Source: Kofleriaceae bacterium (GTDB lineage Bacteria > Myxococcota_A > Polyangia > Haliangiales > Haliangiaceae). From it: DNA of 64,000 nt. Shown one piece after another: positions 38,238 through 47,165 of this stretch. The stretch spans positions 1 to 64,000 of the forward strand of contig JAGPCY010000033.1 in the NCBI GenBank assembly GCA_018057825.1. The letters are read 5' to 3'. The notes under the pieces were generated by a model. That model made no database searches and was not told the DNA's origin. It was given only the letters and a program-made list of their open reading frames with translations. How positions within the stretch are numbered: the first letter of the stretch is position 1; every line of letters begins with the position of its first letter. A program made the translations under genes and the position numbers.

Positions 38238-39784
38238 CGCCGCGCTCGCCACAACCGCCATAGCGACGGCGTCGGTCCTCGGTCGACGGCGCCGCCGACG
38301 TCGGCGGCGATCACCGCGGCCCGGGTGTCGACGGCGATGAACGCCATCGGCGCCAGCTCGGCGACCCGGCGATGGATCTGTCGGCCGAGCGCCTCCCGCG
38401 TCGCGGCGTCGGCGGCGGCGCGGCGGGCGACGAACAGCGCGTCGAGGGCCGGGTCGCGGAGCCCGGGCCACGCCGCGTCGGCCGGCGCGTCCGACGACAA
38501 CCGCGACGCCGGATCGACCTCGGGCCCCGCCGACAGCGAGGTGATCGCGACGTCGAAGTCCCCGGCGGCCAAGCGCGCCAGGAGCTCGGCGAAGGGCACG
38601 GCGGTGATCGTGAGGTCGAACCGCCCCGCGGCGTCGGCGGCCCAGATGTCGGCGAGGCGCGCGCTCACCGTCGAGCCGGCCGGCACCAGCACCGTCAGCG
38701 GCGCGCCGCCACGTCCCCCGCCGGGCGCGAAGGCGGGCGCGATCACCGTCGGATCGTAGGCTGGATCGTCGGGTAGCCATGGCCCGGTGACGAGCTCGGC
38801 GCCGCCCAGGACGGCGCGCGCCAGCCCGGGGCGATCGAGGGTCGCGGTCAGCGCGCGGCGACTCGCCGGCGAGGCGAGCGCGGGGCGTCGGCAGTTGTAG
38901 ACCGCGACCAGCATCGCCGGCTCGCGGTAACGCAGCCGGGCCAGGCCGGGGTGGGCCGCGGTCGCCGCCACCGCCTCGGCGATCGGGACCTGGAGCGCGA
39001 CCTCGAGCTGCCCGGCGGCCAGGCGGCGCAGGGCGTCGGCGCGATCGGCCACCGGCACGAAGTGGAGGCGCTCGGACGCGCCTGCGCGGGCCGCGCCCTC
39101 GACCCGGCGCAGCTCGACGCGGGTGCCGCGCTCCCAGGCCGCGACCGCGTACGGACCGGTCCCGATCGGCGCCGTCGCCAGGGCCGGCGCGCCCAGCGCA
39201 TCGGCCGGCACGATCGGCACGAGCGCCAGATCGTGCAGGCGCTCGGGACGCGCCGCGGCGACCTCGACGACCACCGCGCCATCGGGAGTCGCGGCGATCG
39301 CGGTGGCGTCGTCGAGCACGCCGGCCAGCGGCCCGGGCGCGTGGCCGCGACCGCGGCTGGCCTCGAGGCTGGCGACCACGTCGGCCGGGGTCACCGGCCG
39401 CCCATCGGAGAACCGGCGCCGCGGGTCGAGGGTGAACCGCAAGCGACGGCCATCGTCGCCGACCTCCCAGCGCGCGGCCACGCAGGGCGTGACCGCCCCG
39501 CCCGGCTCGAGGCAAACCAGGCCCTCGACGACCAGGGACAGGACCCGGCGCGATGCGCCGTCGAGACTGGCGAAGGGATCGAGGCTGGCCGGCTCGGCCT
39601 CGAGGGCGACCCGCAGCGTGGCCTCCGGCGCCGGCGTCCCGGGCGGCTCGGCGGTCCGCCAGCCGCGATCGGTGGGCGCGACCGCGGCGCTGGCCCCCAC
39701 CGGCGCGGGCGCTTCGCGCGGTCCGCGCTCGAAGCACGCAGCGGCGAGCCCTACCACCAGCGCGATCGCCGGGCGCCACGACAT
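38234..39784 (-). CDS. Solute-binding lipoprotein, family 5 (peptide type), gene 1
   Basis: The protein has 516 aa. A signal peptide with lipobox (GLAAAC, Cys about 17) and a Pro/Ala-rich linker are followed by an SBP family 5 fold: LRVALEAEPASLDPFASLDGASRRVLSLVVEGLV, the family segment RLRFTLDPRRRFSDGRPVTPADVVASLEA, and the late FDVAITSLSAGPEVDP region. It captures peptides or other solutes outside the inner membrane for the DppBC-like permeases encoded immediately downstream with ATGA coupling. A second, divergent SBP gene lies just upstream, separated by a hexanucleotide array that occupies this gene's whole leader. Ligand type cannot be told. Confidence 0.9.
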   Translation of the reverse strand: MSWRPAIALVVGLAAACFERGPREAPAPVGASAAVAPTDRGWRTAEPPGTPAPEATLRVALEAEPASLDPFASLDGASRRVLSLVVEGLVCLEPGGAVTPCVAARWEVGDDGRRLRFTLDPRRRFSDGRPVTPADVVASLEASRGRGHAPGPLAGVLDDATAIAATPDGAVVVEVAAARPERLHDLALVPIVPADALGAPALATAPIGTGPYAVAAWERGTRVELRRVEGAARAGASERLHFVPVADRADALRRLAAGQLEVALQVPIAEAVAATAAHPGLARLRYREPAMLVAVYNCRRPALASPASRRALTATLDRPGLARAVLGGAELVTGPWLPDDPAYDPTVIAPAFAPGGGRGGAPLTVLVPAGSTVSARLADIWAADAAGRFDLTITAVPFAELLARLAAGDFDVAITSLSAGPEVDPASRLSSDAPADAAWPGLRDPALDALFVARRAAADAATREALGRQIHRRVAELAPMAFIAVDTRAAVIAADVGGAVDRGPTPSLWRLWRARR

Positions 39785-39800
39785 GGTCGCGAGTCTAGCC

Positions 39801-40012
39801 CGTCTCGGAATCGGACTCGCTGTCGGGATCGGCCTCGGTCTCGGTCTCGGCCTCGGTCTCGGTCTCGGCCTCGGTCTCGGTCTCCGCCTCGTCCTCCGCC
39901 TCGGTCTCGGTCTCCGTCTCGGCCTCGGCCTCGGTCTCGGTCTCCGCCTCGGCCTCCGCCTCGGTCTCGGTCTCCGTCTCGGCCTCGGCCTCGGCCTCCG
40001 CCTCGTCCGTCT
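39801..40012. repeat. Hexanucleotide array 3
   Basis: About 212 bp of CTCGGT/CTCGGC/CTCCGC hexamers, the longest array, with degenerate units at its left end. It fills the gap between the stop of SBP gene 2 and the ATG of SBP gene 1, ending 17 nt before the latter. On the minus strand it reads as an open Glu-Thr/Glu-Ala stretch, but this is outside both genes. Confidence 0.92.
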
Positions 40013-41719
40013 CTACGGCGCGCCGGGCTCGCCGTCGGGCGCGAGCGACAGCGCCGCGACGTCGAACCAGCCGTCCCACACGACCAGCCCTTGGACGCGG
40101 CGATGGACCAGCCCTTGCGGCGCGGCCGCGACGATGCCGGCGATCGGCTGCTCCTCGGCGAGGGCGGCCGCGAGCTGGCCGATCAGCGGCCCGCGCGACG
40201 CCGGCTCCCACACCGCGGTCAACGCCGCCAGCGCCTGATCGACCCGCCGCGATGAGAACCGCCCGAAGTTGTCGGCGCCACCGGTGCCGACCAGCCGCGA
40301 GAGATCGGTGTCGACCGGGCCGGCCCACTCGAGGAACGCCAGGTTGACCTGGCCGTCGCGCAGGCGATTGCGCAAGACCGCGTCGGTCCCGAGCCGGACC
40401 TCGAGGGCGATCCCGGCGCGGCGCAGGCCGTCGAGGGCGCGGGCGACGTCGGGGTTGGGCTTGCCGTCGGCCGCCTCGAGGGCGAGGACCTCGAGCCGCA
40501 GGCCCTGTCCGCCGCGCTCGCGCACGCCGTCGCCGTCGCGATCGATCCACCCGGCCTCGTCGAGCCACCGGCCCGCGGCCGCCGGGTCGAGGGGCGGCGG
40601 CGCCGGCGCCGGACCATCGCCCGGACCGCCCGGCCAGATCGGCCCGGCGATCGGGCGCGTCAGGCCGTCGTCGACGTCAGCGGCGATCGCCGCGCGATCG
40701 ATGAGCGAGGACAGCGCGCGCCGGACCCGCGCGTCGTCGGTCGGCGCGACCGCCGCGCCGAAGAGCGCGTAGCGGAACCGCGGCGGCGCCAGCTCGAGGG
40801 CGCGGAAGGTCGAGGCCAGGCCCGGCGCGGTCGGCTGCTCGGGCCAGTGCTCGGGCGCCAGCGACGGCACGATGTCGATCTCGCCGCGCTTGGCCGCCAT
40901 CAGCGCCGCGGCGGCGTCGGGCTGGTAGACGTACTCGAGGTCGGCGATCGCCGGCGGCCCGCCGCGGTAGGCGTCCCACCGCGTGGCGCGGATGAGGCCG
41001 TCCTCGGTCGACGCGATCTTGAAGGGCCCCGAGCCGATCAGCCGGCCGCCGCCGCCGAGATCGTCGTGATAGTGCTGGTACGGCACGATCGGGATCTCGG
41101 CCAAGCCGCGCAGGAACCAGCCGTCGGGCTGGCGCAGCCGGACCCGCACCGTGCGCGGGTTGACCAGCTCGACGGTCTCGACCGACGCCAGGTACGGCCG
41201 CAGGTGATCGATCCGGCGGTCCGGGTTCCGGACGGTGTCGAGGGTGAACTGGACGTCGACCGAGGTCACCGGCCGACCGTCGTGCCACCGCGCGTCGGGA
41301 TCGAGCTCGATGATGAGCTCGGTGGCCTGGAGCTGGATGCGCCACGAGCGGGCCAGGGCCGGCTGATACGAGCCCAGCCCGGTGCCGGCGCCACCCGGCG
41401 GCGGCCGGTAGCGGAGCAGCGGCTCGAACACCGGGCCGACCAGGATCCGGCGGCTCCACACCGACGGCGCGGTCAGCGGGTGCAGCGTGCGCGGCGCGGC
41501 GTCGACGTGGATGCGGAGGGTGTGGCCGCGGCGCTCGCGCACCTGGCGATCGTCTTGGCGCTTGCCGAGGGCCGCCGAGCGCGGCGACCGCTCGGCGATC
41601 ACCAGCGGGTCGGGGGCGTGGCGCCAGGGCTTCACCCGGGGCGGCGCGCCGTCGCAGGCGGCGACCGCGAGCGCGACGACGACGAGGCGCCGGCCAGCTT
41701 GAGGGGGCAATGGGCTCAT
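40013..41719 (-). CDS. Solute-binding lipoprotein, family 5 (peptide type), gene 2
   Basis: The protein has 568 aa, starting at ATG 41719 with a signal peptide and lipobox (ALAVAAC). The SBP-5 signature region includes TLRIHVDAAPRTLHPLTAPSVWSRRI, DPDARWHDGRPVTSVDVQFTLDTVRNPDR and YHDDLGGGGRLIGSGPFKI. Near residue 440 a DRDGDGVRERGG calcium-like loop follows the WLDEAGWID motif usual in this family. It binds peptides or similar ligands and would feed the DppBC-like permeases. The two SBPs are far apart in sequence, suggesting different ligands. The start lies only 16 nt from the start of the divergent lipoprotein gene. Confidence 0.9.
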   Translation of the reverse strand: MSPLPPQAGRRLVVVALAVAACDGAPPRVKPWRHAPDPLVIAERSPRSAALGKRQDDRQVRERRGHTLRIHVDAAPRTLHPLTAPSVWSRRILVGPVFEPLLRYRPPPGGAGTGLGSYQPALARSWRIQLQATELIIELDPDARWHDGRPVTSVDVQFTLDTVRNPDRRIDHLRPYLASVETVELVNPRTVRVRLRQPDGWFLRGLAEIPIVPYQHYHDDLGGGGRLIGSGPFKIASTEDGLIRATRWDAYRGGPPAIADLEYVYQPDAAAALMAAKRGEIDIVPSLAPEHWPEQPTAPGLASTFRALELAPPRFRYALFGAAVAPTDDARVRRALSSLIDRAAIAADVDDGLTRPIAGPIWPGGPGDGPAPAPPPLDPAAAGRWLDEAGWIDRDGDGVRERGGQGLRLEVLALEAADGKPNPDVARALDGLRRAGIALEVRLGTDAVLRNRLRDGQVNLAFLEWAGPVDTDLSRLVGTGGADNFGRFSSRRVDQALAALTAVWEPASRGPLIGQLAAALAEEQPIAGIVAAAPQGLVHRRVQGLVVWDGWFDVAALSLAPDGEPGAP

Positions 41720-41734
41720 GTTATGACGCCGGCC

Positions 41735-42427
41735 ATGGCGAACTCGCGCGCGCACGCGCTCGGATCTCTCGGCGCGGCCTTGATCGTGTCCACCATGTCG
41801 GTTGCGCTCGGTGGATGCAAGGGCGACCAGCTCAAAGGCCCGGCCGCCGAGGTGCAGCAGGGCAAGATCAAGGTGACGGTGCCTGCGGTGCCCGCCTTCG
41901 AGGTGCCGAAGCCCAACCCCGACGGTTCGCACACCATCAAGGAGATGCGGGTCCAGGGTCAGAAGTACCTGAAGACCGACATCTCGGTCCGCGGCTACGT
42001 GGTCTGGGCCTACGACTGCAAGACCGCCATCCGTCAGCCGAACGAGGACGACGCCGCGGTGCAGAAGCGCATCGACACCGATCCGACCCTGTGCCGCCGG
42101 CCGGCCTTCTACCTGAGCGATCAGCCCAAGGGCGCCGTCGAGCGCGCGCTGTGGGTGGTCGAGGTGCCGCGGCCGCCGAGCGAGGCCGAGAAGAAGAACC
42201 TGCCCAAGGAAGAGATCAAGGCGTGGCCGGCGGTGCCGCCCTACGCGGTCGACGACGAGGTCGTCGTGACCGGCACCTGGTCGACCACCTCGCCCCACGG
42301 CGAGAACAACACCGAGGGCCTGCTGATCTACCGCAGCATGAAGAACGTGACCCAGAACTGGGAGTCGCCGCCGCCCGACCCCAACGCCCTGCCGCCCGCG
42401 ACCGTCGCGCCGCCCGGCGTGCGTTAG
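41735..42427 (+). CDS. Lipoprotein of unknown function
   Basis: A 230-aa lipoprotein with the signal peptide MANSRAHALGSLGAALIVS and lipobox VALGGC. The ATG at 41723 is an alternative start. The mature part has a conserved-looking beta-rich domain (TVPAVPAFEVPKPNPDGSHT, YLKTDISVRGYVVWAYDCKTA, DDEVVVTGTWSTTSPHGENNTEGLLIYR). That domain may be an OB-like fold, given the repeated 'convert value/attach label' strands, but I do not recognise a family. The tail is Pro-rich. GGC-anchored and Cys-poor, it probably faces the periplasm. It is divergent from SBP gene 2 and its 3' end borders a tandem repeat. Confidence 0.8.
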   Translation: MANSRAHALGSLGAALIVSTMSVALGGCKGDQLKGPAAEVQQGKIKVTVPAVPAFEVPKPNPDGSHTIKEMRVQGQKYLKTDISVRGYVVWAYDCKTAIRQPNEDDAAVQKRIDTDPTLCRRPAFYLSDQPKGAVERALWVVEVPRPPSEAEKKNLPKEEIKAWPAVPPYAVDDEVVVTGTWSTTSPHGENNTEGLLIYRSMKNVTQNWESPPPDPNALPPATVAPPGVR

Positions 42428-42434
42428 TACCTCT

Positions 42435-42775
42435 GAACCCGGTGCGTGGCTCGCGAGGGCGGTGAACGTGTGAACTTCCTGAACCCGGTGCGCGGCGCGC
42501 GAGGGCGGTGGTTTCTACCGGGCGGGTGTCCGGAACCCCCGGCGTGTGAACTTCCTGAACCCGGTGCGTGGGGCGCGAGGGCGGTGGTTTCTACCGGGCG
42601 GGTATCCGGAACCCCCGGCGTGTGGATCACAGAACCCGGTGCTTGGGGCGCGAGGGCGGTGGTCTCTACCGGGCGGGTATCCGCAACCCCCGGCGTGTGG
42701 ATTCCAGAACCCGGTGCGTAGGGCGCGAGGGCGGTGAACGTGTGAACTCCGGAACGCGGTGCGTGAGGCGCCAGG
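42435..42775. repeat. Modular tandem repeat, 75-bp and 46-bp units
   Basis: Six units each start with the same core of about 30 bp (GAACCCGGTGCGTGGGGCGC and on). Units 2-4 (42481, 42557, 42632) are 75-76 bp with a 45-bp tail that includes TTTCTACCGGGCGGGTATCC. Units 1 and 5 (42435, 42707) are about 46 bp with a short tail AACGTGTGAACTYC. Unit 6 is truncated at the DUF4340 stop. The array fills the convergent gap between the lipoprotein and DUF4340 genes. It is open in several frames as 25-codon repeats but has no ribosome site, so I do not call a protein. Confidence 0.88.
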
Positions 42776-44356
42776 TCAGCGGAGGGGGGCGAGGAGCGCG
42801 GCGCAGGTGGCGGCGGAGACGTGGGCGGCGCCGAGGCGATCGAGGGCGAGCCAGCAGCCGGTGGGATCGCGGGCGCCGAGGGCGAGGTCGAGGGGCGGCT
42901 GGTGATCGAGGTCGATGCGGAGACGACGGCGGACGGGGCCGAGCTGCGTGAGGGGCGCCCAGCGGTCGGCTGCGAGGGTGGCGAGGAGCCCGGGCAGCGC
43001 GGCGGCGGCGGCGGTGGCCGGGCGACCGTCGGGGGTCTGCCACTCGCCGAGGACGGCGCCGCGCACGACCGCGCCCGCGGCGACGCCGGTGGCGGTGATC
43101 GCGGCGACGGTCGTCGGATCGAGGCGCAGGAGCTGACGCGCACGCAGCTCGACGCCGATCGACAAGGCGCCGGCCGCAACGGGCGCGAGGGCCAGGGCGA
43201 TCGGCTCTCCGGCGCGCGCGATCGCGCCGGCGCTGACCCGCCACGCCGTGACCGCACCGTCGTCGTCGGTGATCGTCCAGGCGGCGCCCAGATCGTCGAC
43301 GGGGGTGCGCGGCCGAGGCGTGGCCGGAGCGGCCAGCGCGGCGAGGAGCGCGGCGACCCGGTCGGGGTCGGCGTCGTAGCGCGCGCCGGCGTCGTCGATC
43401 ACCCAGCCGCCGCCTTGCTTGGACAAGGTGGCGCCGCCGGCGACGGCGATCGAGGCGATCGCGCCGTCGGGCCAAGGCGCCCGAGCGATCGCGTCGGCGC
43501 TGGCGGCGCGGCGCGCCGCCGCCCACACCTGCTCGAGGGCCGCGGCCGCGACGCAGCCGGCGCCGATCGAGGTGGTGACCGCGACCGCCTCGGGTCGCCC
43601 GGGGCATGGCCCCACGGCGGTGAGCTCGCGGCTCGGACCGCCGGCCAGGACCCGCACGGTCGCGGCGCCGCTGGGATCGGTCGGCGGCGGCGTGAAGGCG
43701 ACCAGCCGCAGCTCGGCCAGGGCCGCGAGGAGCTCGGCGCGCACGGTGGGCTCGAGGTGGACGCGGCCCCCGCCACCGTCGACCCGCGCGAGGCGCGCGC
43801 CGGCGAGCACCAGGTCGACCGCCGGGCCGTGGATCTCGATCCCGATCGCCGACGTCCCTGTGGGCACGATCGCGGCGTCGCGCAGCGCGTCGGGCTCGCG
43901 GTCGAGGGCCCGCCCGACCCAGGCCGGCGCCAGCGCCGCGCGACCATCGCCCAGGCCGATCCACACCTGACCGCTGGCCGGCAGCTCCTCGCCGAGGACG
44001 AGATGGTAGCGGGCGCCGGCCTCGATCTCGACCTCGGCGCGAGGCGCGGCGATGGTCCGACGCCGCACCTGATCGGCGCGCGCCGCCGCCACCGCCGACA
44101 CCAGATCGCGGACCGCGCGCGCATCGCCCAGCCCGGGCGCCGGGCCGCGCACCCGGGCCACGCCATCGATCAGCTCGAGCTCGATCGCGCGGTCGCCGCG
44201 CCGCACGGTCACCCGCGTGACCGCGTCGAAGCGCAGGCCTGGGGCCAGCGGCGACCGCGCGATCGTCGCCGGCGTCGGATCGGTGGCGACCACCAGGGCC
44301 GCCAGCGCGAGGACCACCGCGGTCAGGATCGCCGTCGACCAGGCCTCGCTCGTCAC
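42776..44356 (-). CDS. DUF4340-type membrane protein of the Gld-like ABC exporter
   Basis: The protein has 526 aa. GTG 44356 overlaps the permease stop (GTGA). One N-terminal membrane helix (AWSTAILTAVVLALAALVV) is followed by a large extracytoplasmic part with two or three repeated beta-rich segments (FDAVTRVTVRRGDRAIELELIDGVARV; WPDGAIASIAVAGGATLSKQGGGWVIDD). These have the pattern of DUF4340 proteins, which are regularly encoded beside ABC-2 permease and GldG-type genes. The function is unknown; a periplasmic partner of the exporter is the usual reading. It is the last gene of the group. Confidence 0.8.
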   Translation of the reverse strand: MTSEAWSTAILTAVVLALAALVVATDPTPATIARSPLAPGLRFDAVTRVTVRRGDRAIELELIDGVARVRGPAPGLGDARAVRDLVSAVAAARADQVRRRTIAAPRAEVEIEAGARYHLVLGEELPASGQVWIGLGDGRAALAPAWVGRALDREPDALRDAAIVPTGTSAIGIEIHGPAVDLVLAGARLARVDGGGGRVHLEPTVRAELLAALAELRLVAFTPPPTDPSGAATVRVLAGGPSRELTAVGPCPGRPEAVAVTTSIGAGCVAAAALEQVWAAARRAASADAIARAPWPDGAIASIAVAGGATLSKQGGGWVIDDAGARYDADPDRVAALLAALAAPATPRPRTPVDDLGAAWTITDDDGAVTAWRVSAGAIARAGEPIALALAPVAAGALSIGVELRARQLLRLDPTTVAAITATGVAAGAVVRGAVLGEWQTPDGRPATAAAAALPGLLATLAADRWAPLTQLGPVRRRLRIDLDHQPPLDLALGARDPTGCWLALDRLGAAHVSAATCAALLAPLR

Positions 44357-46443
44357 GGCCGCGGCCTCCGGGCCAGGGCCGCCAGGAGGGCCACCAGCGC
44401 CAGCGGCAGGCCGACCACCGCCAGGCCGGCGATGGCCCGACGCTCCGACGCGGTCAGCGCCAGGCGGAGCTGATCGCCGCCCTTGGCCGGCACCGCGACC
44501 TCGGGCTGCCGGCCGATGAGCCACGCCACCGCCCGCGCGGCCAGAAGCTCGGTGCCGGGATCGCCGGCCAGCGCGCCGGTCACCACCGCGACCCGACCGG
44601 CTCCGCGGGCCGCGACCGCCGCCACCGCCAGCGGCGCCGCCAGCGCCGGGCCATCGTCGACCCGGGCCTGGGGCGAGGCCAGGACCAGCGCCTGGGCGGG
44701 CGACGCCACGCGCAGCGGGCGCGCGCCGCGCCACACGGTGACGCGCCGAACGCGAAAACCGTCCGTGATCGGATGTTCCTGGTAACCGTCGGTGACGCGA
44801 AACCCATCGAAACCGTCGATCGCGCCAGAAGGGTCGATCACCCAGCCGGGCGCCAGACCGAGGCCCCAGCCGGCCAGCATCGCGTCGACGCCCGTGGTCG
44901 ATGGGCCGTCGTCGCCGACCGCGACCACCAGCGCCCCGCCGGCCCCCAGGTAGGCGTCGAGGCCGGCCTGGGCCGGCGCCGGCCAGGCCGTGCGCGCCGC
45001 GATCACCGCGACCGCCGAGCAGCGCGCCGGGATCGCGGCCGGATCGACCAGCGGCTCGATGGCGACGCCGTCCTCGGCCAGCCGGGCCCAGACGCCGGCC
45101 CAGGCCGCCGGTCGTTCGCCGGCCCCGGTGGCGGTGCACACCACGCGAGGCGCGTCGTCGCCGAGCTCGATCAAGGCCCGCGCCAGGGCCTGCTCGATCG
45201 CGATCCGGGTGAAGGCCGGCGCGGCGATCGCGTCGCGCCCGACCTCGGCCAGATCGAGGAGGCCAACGACGCGGCGGCGGGCGCCGCGGGTCACGATCAC
45301 CGCGCCGCCCCGCGCCAGCTCGCGCTCCTCGAGGACCGCGGCGGCCGCGGCGTCGGTCAGGGTCGCGGCGTCGCGCGGCGCCCACCGCCGCACCGAGAGC
45401 CCGGGCTGGCGTCGGGCCATCATCGTCAGGACCCGCTCGACCTCGGCGTACAGCGGCGCCAGACGATCGATCGCCGGCGGCACGATCGTGACGGCGACCG
45501 GCGCGGTCAGCCGATCGAGGGCGCGCGCGGTGTCGCGGTCGAGGTGGTTGCGACCGGCCCGGCTCACATCCCACGGCTCGTGGGCGCGCTCGGCCAGGAC
45601 CGCGGCCAGGGCCGCCGCGATCACCAGGAGCGCGCCGCGCCACAACCCGAGCGCGGTCCGCCCGGCCCGACGTCGCCCGCGACCGACCGCGGCCGCGGCG
45701 ATCGCCAGGGCCCCGACGGTCAGCCCGCCCAGCCACACCAGGTGCGCCGGCGCGATCGCGCCGCGCGCCAGGGCCATCGCGATCGCCCGCGGACCGTAGC
45801 GCTCGACGGCGTGGGCCAAGGACGGGTGATCGCGCGGCAAGGTCGGCCACAGCGCGCCGAGCTCACCGACGATGAGCCAGAGCATGAGCACCGCGAACCC
45901 GGCCATGGTCGCGGCCAGGCCGTGACGGACGGCGGCCCCGGCGGCCACCGCGATCGCCAGCGCGGTCGCGCCCAGGACCAGACCGCCGAGGTAGCCAGCG
46001 ACCACCGGGCCGGGGTCGAGCGCACCGGAGCCCGGGGCCCAGGCCGAAAGGGCGACGGCGTAGAACACCGTCGGCAGCCACGCGATCGCGTACAGCGCCA
46101 CCCCGCCGAGCCAGACCCCGACCAGCGCCGCGCCCTCGCCGATCGGCGCGCTGACCAAGGCCTCCCACGCCCCGGTGCGTCGATCCTCGGCGGCGCGCGC
46201 GGCGATCGCGGCGATCGCGGTGAGCTGGATCGCCCAGCCCAAGAGGGTCCCGGCGAAGTGTCCCTCGAGGGCCGCGCCGACCGGCGCCGGCCGCGACGGA
46301 TCGGACAGCACCGCGACCAGGGTCGCGAACGACACGCCCTGGAGCACCAGGAAGCCGGCCACGGTCAGCCACGCGATCGGCGAGCGCACCGCGATCGCGA
46401 GCTGCATCCGCGCCACCCGGGCGATCGCGACGATCGTGCTCAC
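44353..46443 (-). CDS. ABC-2 permease fused to GldG-like auxiliary domain
   Basis: The protein has 696 aa, starting at GTG 46443, which overlaps the ATPase stop. Residues of about 1-270 form the ABC-2/GldF-type permease with six helices (for example LGWAIQLTAIAAIAARAAEDRRTGAWEALVSAPIGEGAALVG, the family motif on cytoplasmic loop 1). A further helix near 272-290 leads into a GldG/ABC_transp_aux-like domain of about 390 residues (NHLDRDTARALDRLTAPVAVTIV; SSTTGVDAMLAGWGLGLAPGWVIDP). A C-terminal helix completes it. Elsewhere the permease and GldG part are usually separate proteins, so this is a fusion. The exporter's cargo is unknown; gliding is possible in a myxobacterium but not shown. Confidence 0.85.
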   Translation of the reverse strand: MSTIVAIARVARMQLAIAVRSPIAWLTVAGFLVLQGVSFATLVAVLSDPSRPAPVGAALEGHFAGTLLGWAIQLTAIAAIAARAAEDRRTGAWEALVSAPIGEGAALVGVWLGGVALYAIAWLPTVFYAVALSAWAPGSGALDPGPVVAGYLGGLVLGATALAIAVAAGAAVRHGLAATMAGFAVLMLWLIVGELGALWPTLPRDHPSLAHAVERYGPRAIAMALARGAIAPAHLVWLGGLTVGALAIAAAAVGRGRRRAGRTALGLWRGALLVIAAALAAVLAERAHEPWDVSRAGRNHLDRDTARALDRLTAPVAVTIVPPAIDRLAPLYAEVERVLTMMARRQPGLSVRRWAPRDAATLTDAAAAAVLEERELARGGAVIVTRGARRRVVGLLDLAEVGRDAIAAPAFTRIAIEQALARALIELGDDAPRVVCTATGAGERPAAWAGVWARLAEDGVAIEPLVDPAAIPARCSAVAVIAARTAWPAPAQAGLDAYLGAGGALVVAVGDDGPSTTGVDAMLAGWGLGLAPGWVIDPSGAIDGFDGFRVTDGYQEHPITDGFRVRRVTVWRGARPLRVASPAQALVLASPQARVDDGPALAAPLAVAAVAARGAGRVAVVTGALAGDPGTELLAARAVAWLIGRQPEVAVPAKGGDQLRLALTASERRAIAGLAVVGLPLALVALLAALARRPRP

Positions 46444-47165
46444 GCGGCCCCCGCCAGCGCGGTCACGCAGCGCGCCAGCGAGGCGTCGGCCCCCTGCCCG
46501 GCCGCCGCCCGCACCGCGGCCAGGTCCCCCGCCACCGCGACCCGGCCGTCGACGAGGACCGCGACGCGATCGGCGATCGCCTCGACGTCGGCCAGCTCAT
46601 GACTCACCCACAGGACCGCGCGCCGGCCGCGACCCGCGGCCAGCCGGGCCCGCACCGCCGCGCGCTCCGCCTCGTCGAGCCCGGCGGCCGGCTCGTCGAG
46701 CAAGAGCACCGGCGGCGCGCCGAGCCCGGCCTCGCACCACGCCACTCGCTGACGCTGGCCCTTCGACAGCGCGGCGATCGGCTCGCGCGCGCGATCGGTC
46801 AGGCCGACCTCGGCCAGCGCGCCGTCGAGGTCGACCCGGCCCAGGCCGCGCAGCCGCGCCCGCAGCGCCAGGTACTGCCGGACCCCGAGCTCGGGCGGCA
46901 GCGGCGCGCCCTCGACCAGGTAACCGCGGTGGGCGGCGGCCCGGCGCGGCGCGGTCGCCACGTCGACGCCGCCGATCGCGACCGAGCCCCGATCGGCGTC
47001 GAGGAAGCCGGCGGCGATCCGCAGCAAGGTCGACTTGCCGGCGCCGTTGGGCCCGACCAGCGCGCACAGCTCGCCCGGCGCCACCGTCAGCGCGACACCG
47101 TCGAGGGCCACCCGGCGCCCGAAACGTCGGCGGAGGTCGACGGCCACGATCGCCGGCGCGGCCAT
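46440..47165 (-). CDS. ABC transporter ATPase (GldA-like)
   Basis: This 241-aa cytoplasmic ATPase has Walker A GPNGAGKS near residue 38, the Q-loop region, signature LSKGQRQR, Walker B VLLLDEPAAGLD and H-loop SHELADVE. All catalytic elements are intact. It is of the ABC-2 exporter class and powers the permease-GldG fusion encoded next with a GTGA overlap. The start ATG 47165 shares one nucleotide with the histidine kinase stop (TGATG), so kinase and exporter are coupled. Confidence 0.93.
   Translation of the reverse strand: MAAPAIVAVDLRRRFGRRVALDGVALTVAPGELCALVGPNGAGKSTLLRIAAGFLDADRGSVAIGGVDVATAPRRAAAHRGYLVEGAPLPPELGVRQYLALRARLRGLGRVDLDGALAEVGLTDRAREPIAALSKGQRQRVAWCEAGLGAPPVLLLDEPAAGLDEAERAAVRARLAAGRGRRAVLWVSHELADVEAIADRVAVLVDGRVAVAGDLAAVRAAAGQGADASLARCVTALAGAA

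Noticed and set aside
39795-40568. Glu-Thr-rich acidic tail protein on the minus strand
   Set aside because: It combines a shifted frame of the SBP gene with the array. The in-frame SBP stop at 40013 shows the array is noncoding.
42435-42775. CRISPR-like array (30-bp core with spacers)
   Set aside because: The tails between cores are themselves repeated, so there are no unique spacers, and no cas gene is near. It is a modular tandem repeat.
44745-44840. Possible insertion in the permease-GldG fusion (short repeats encoding DGF/DGY motifs)
   Set aside because: The frame is uninterrupted and the motifs fit loop sequence, so there is no sign of transfer.
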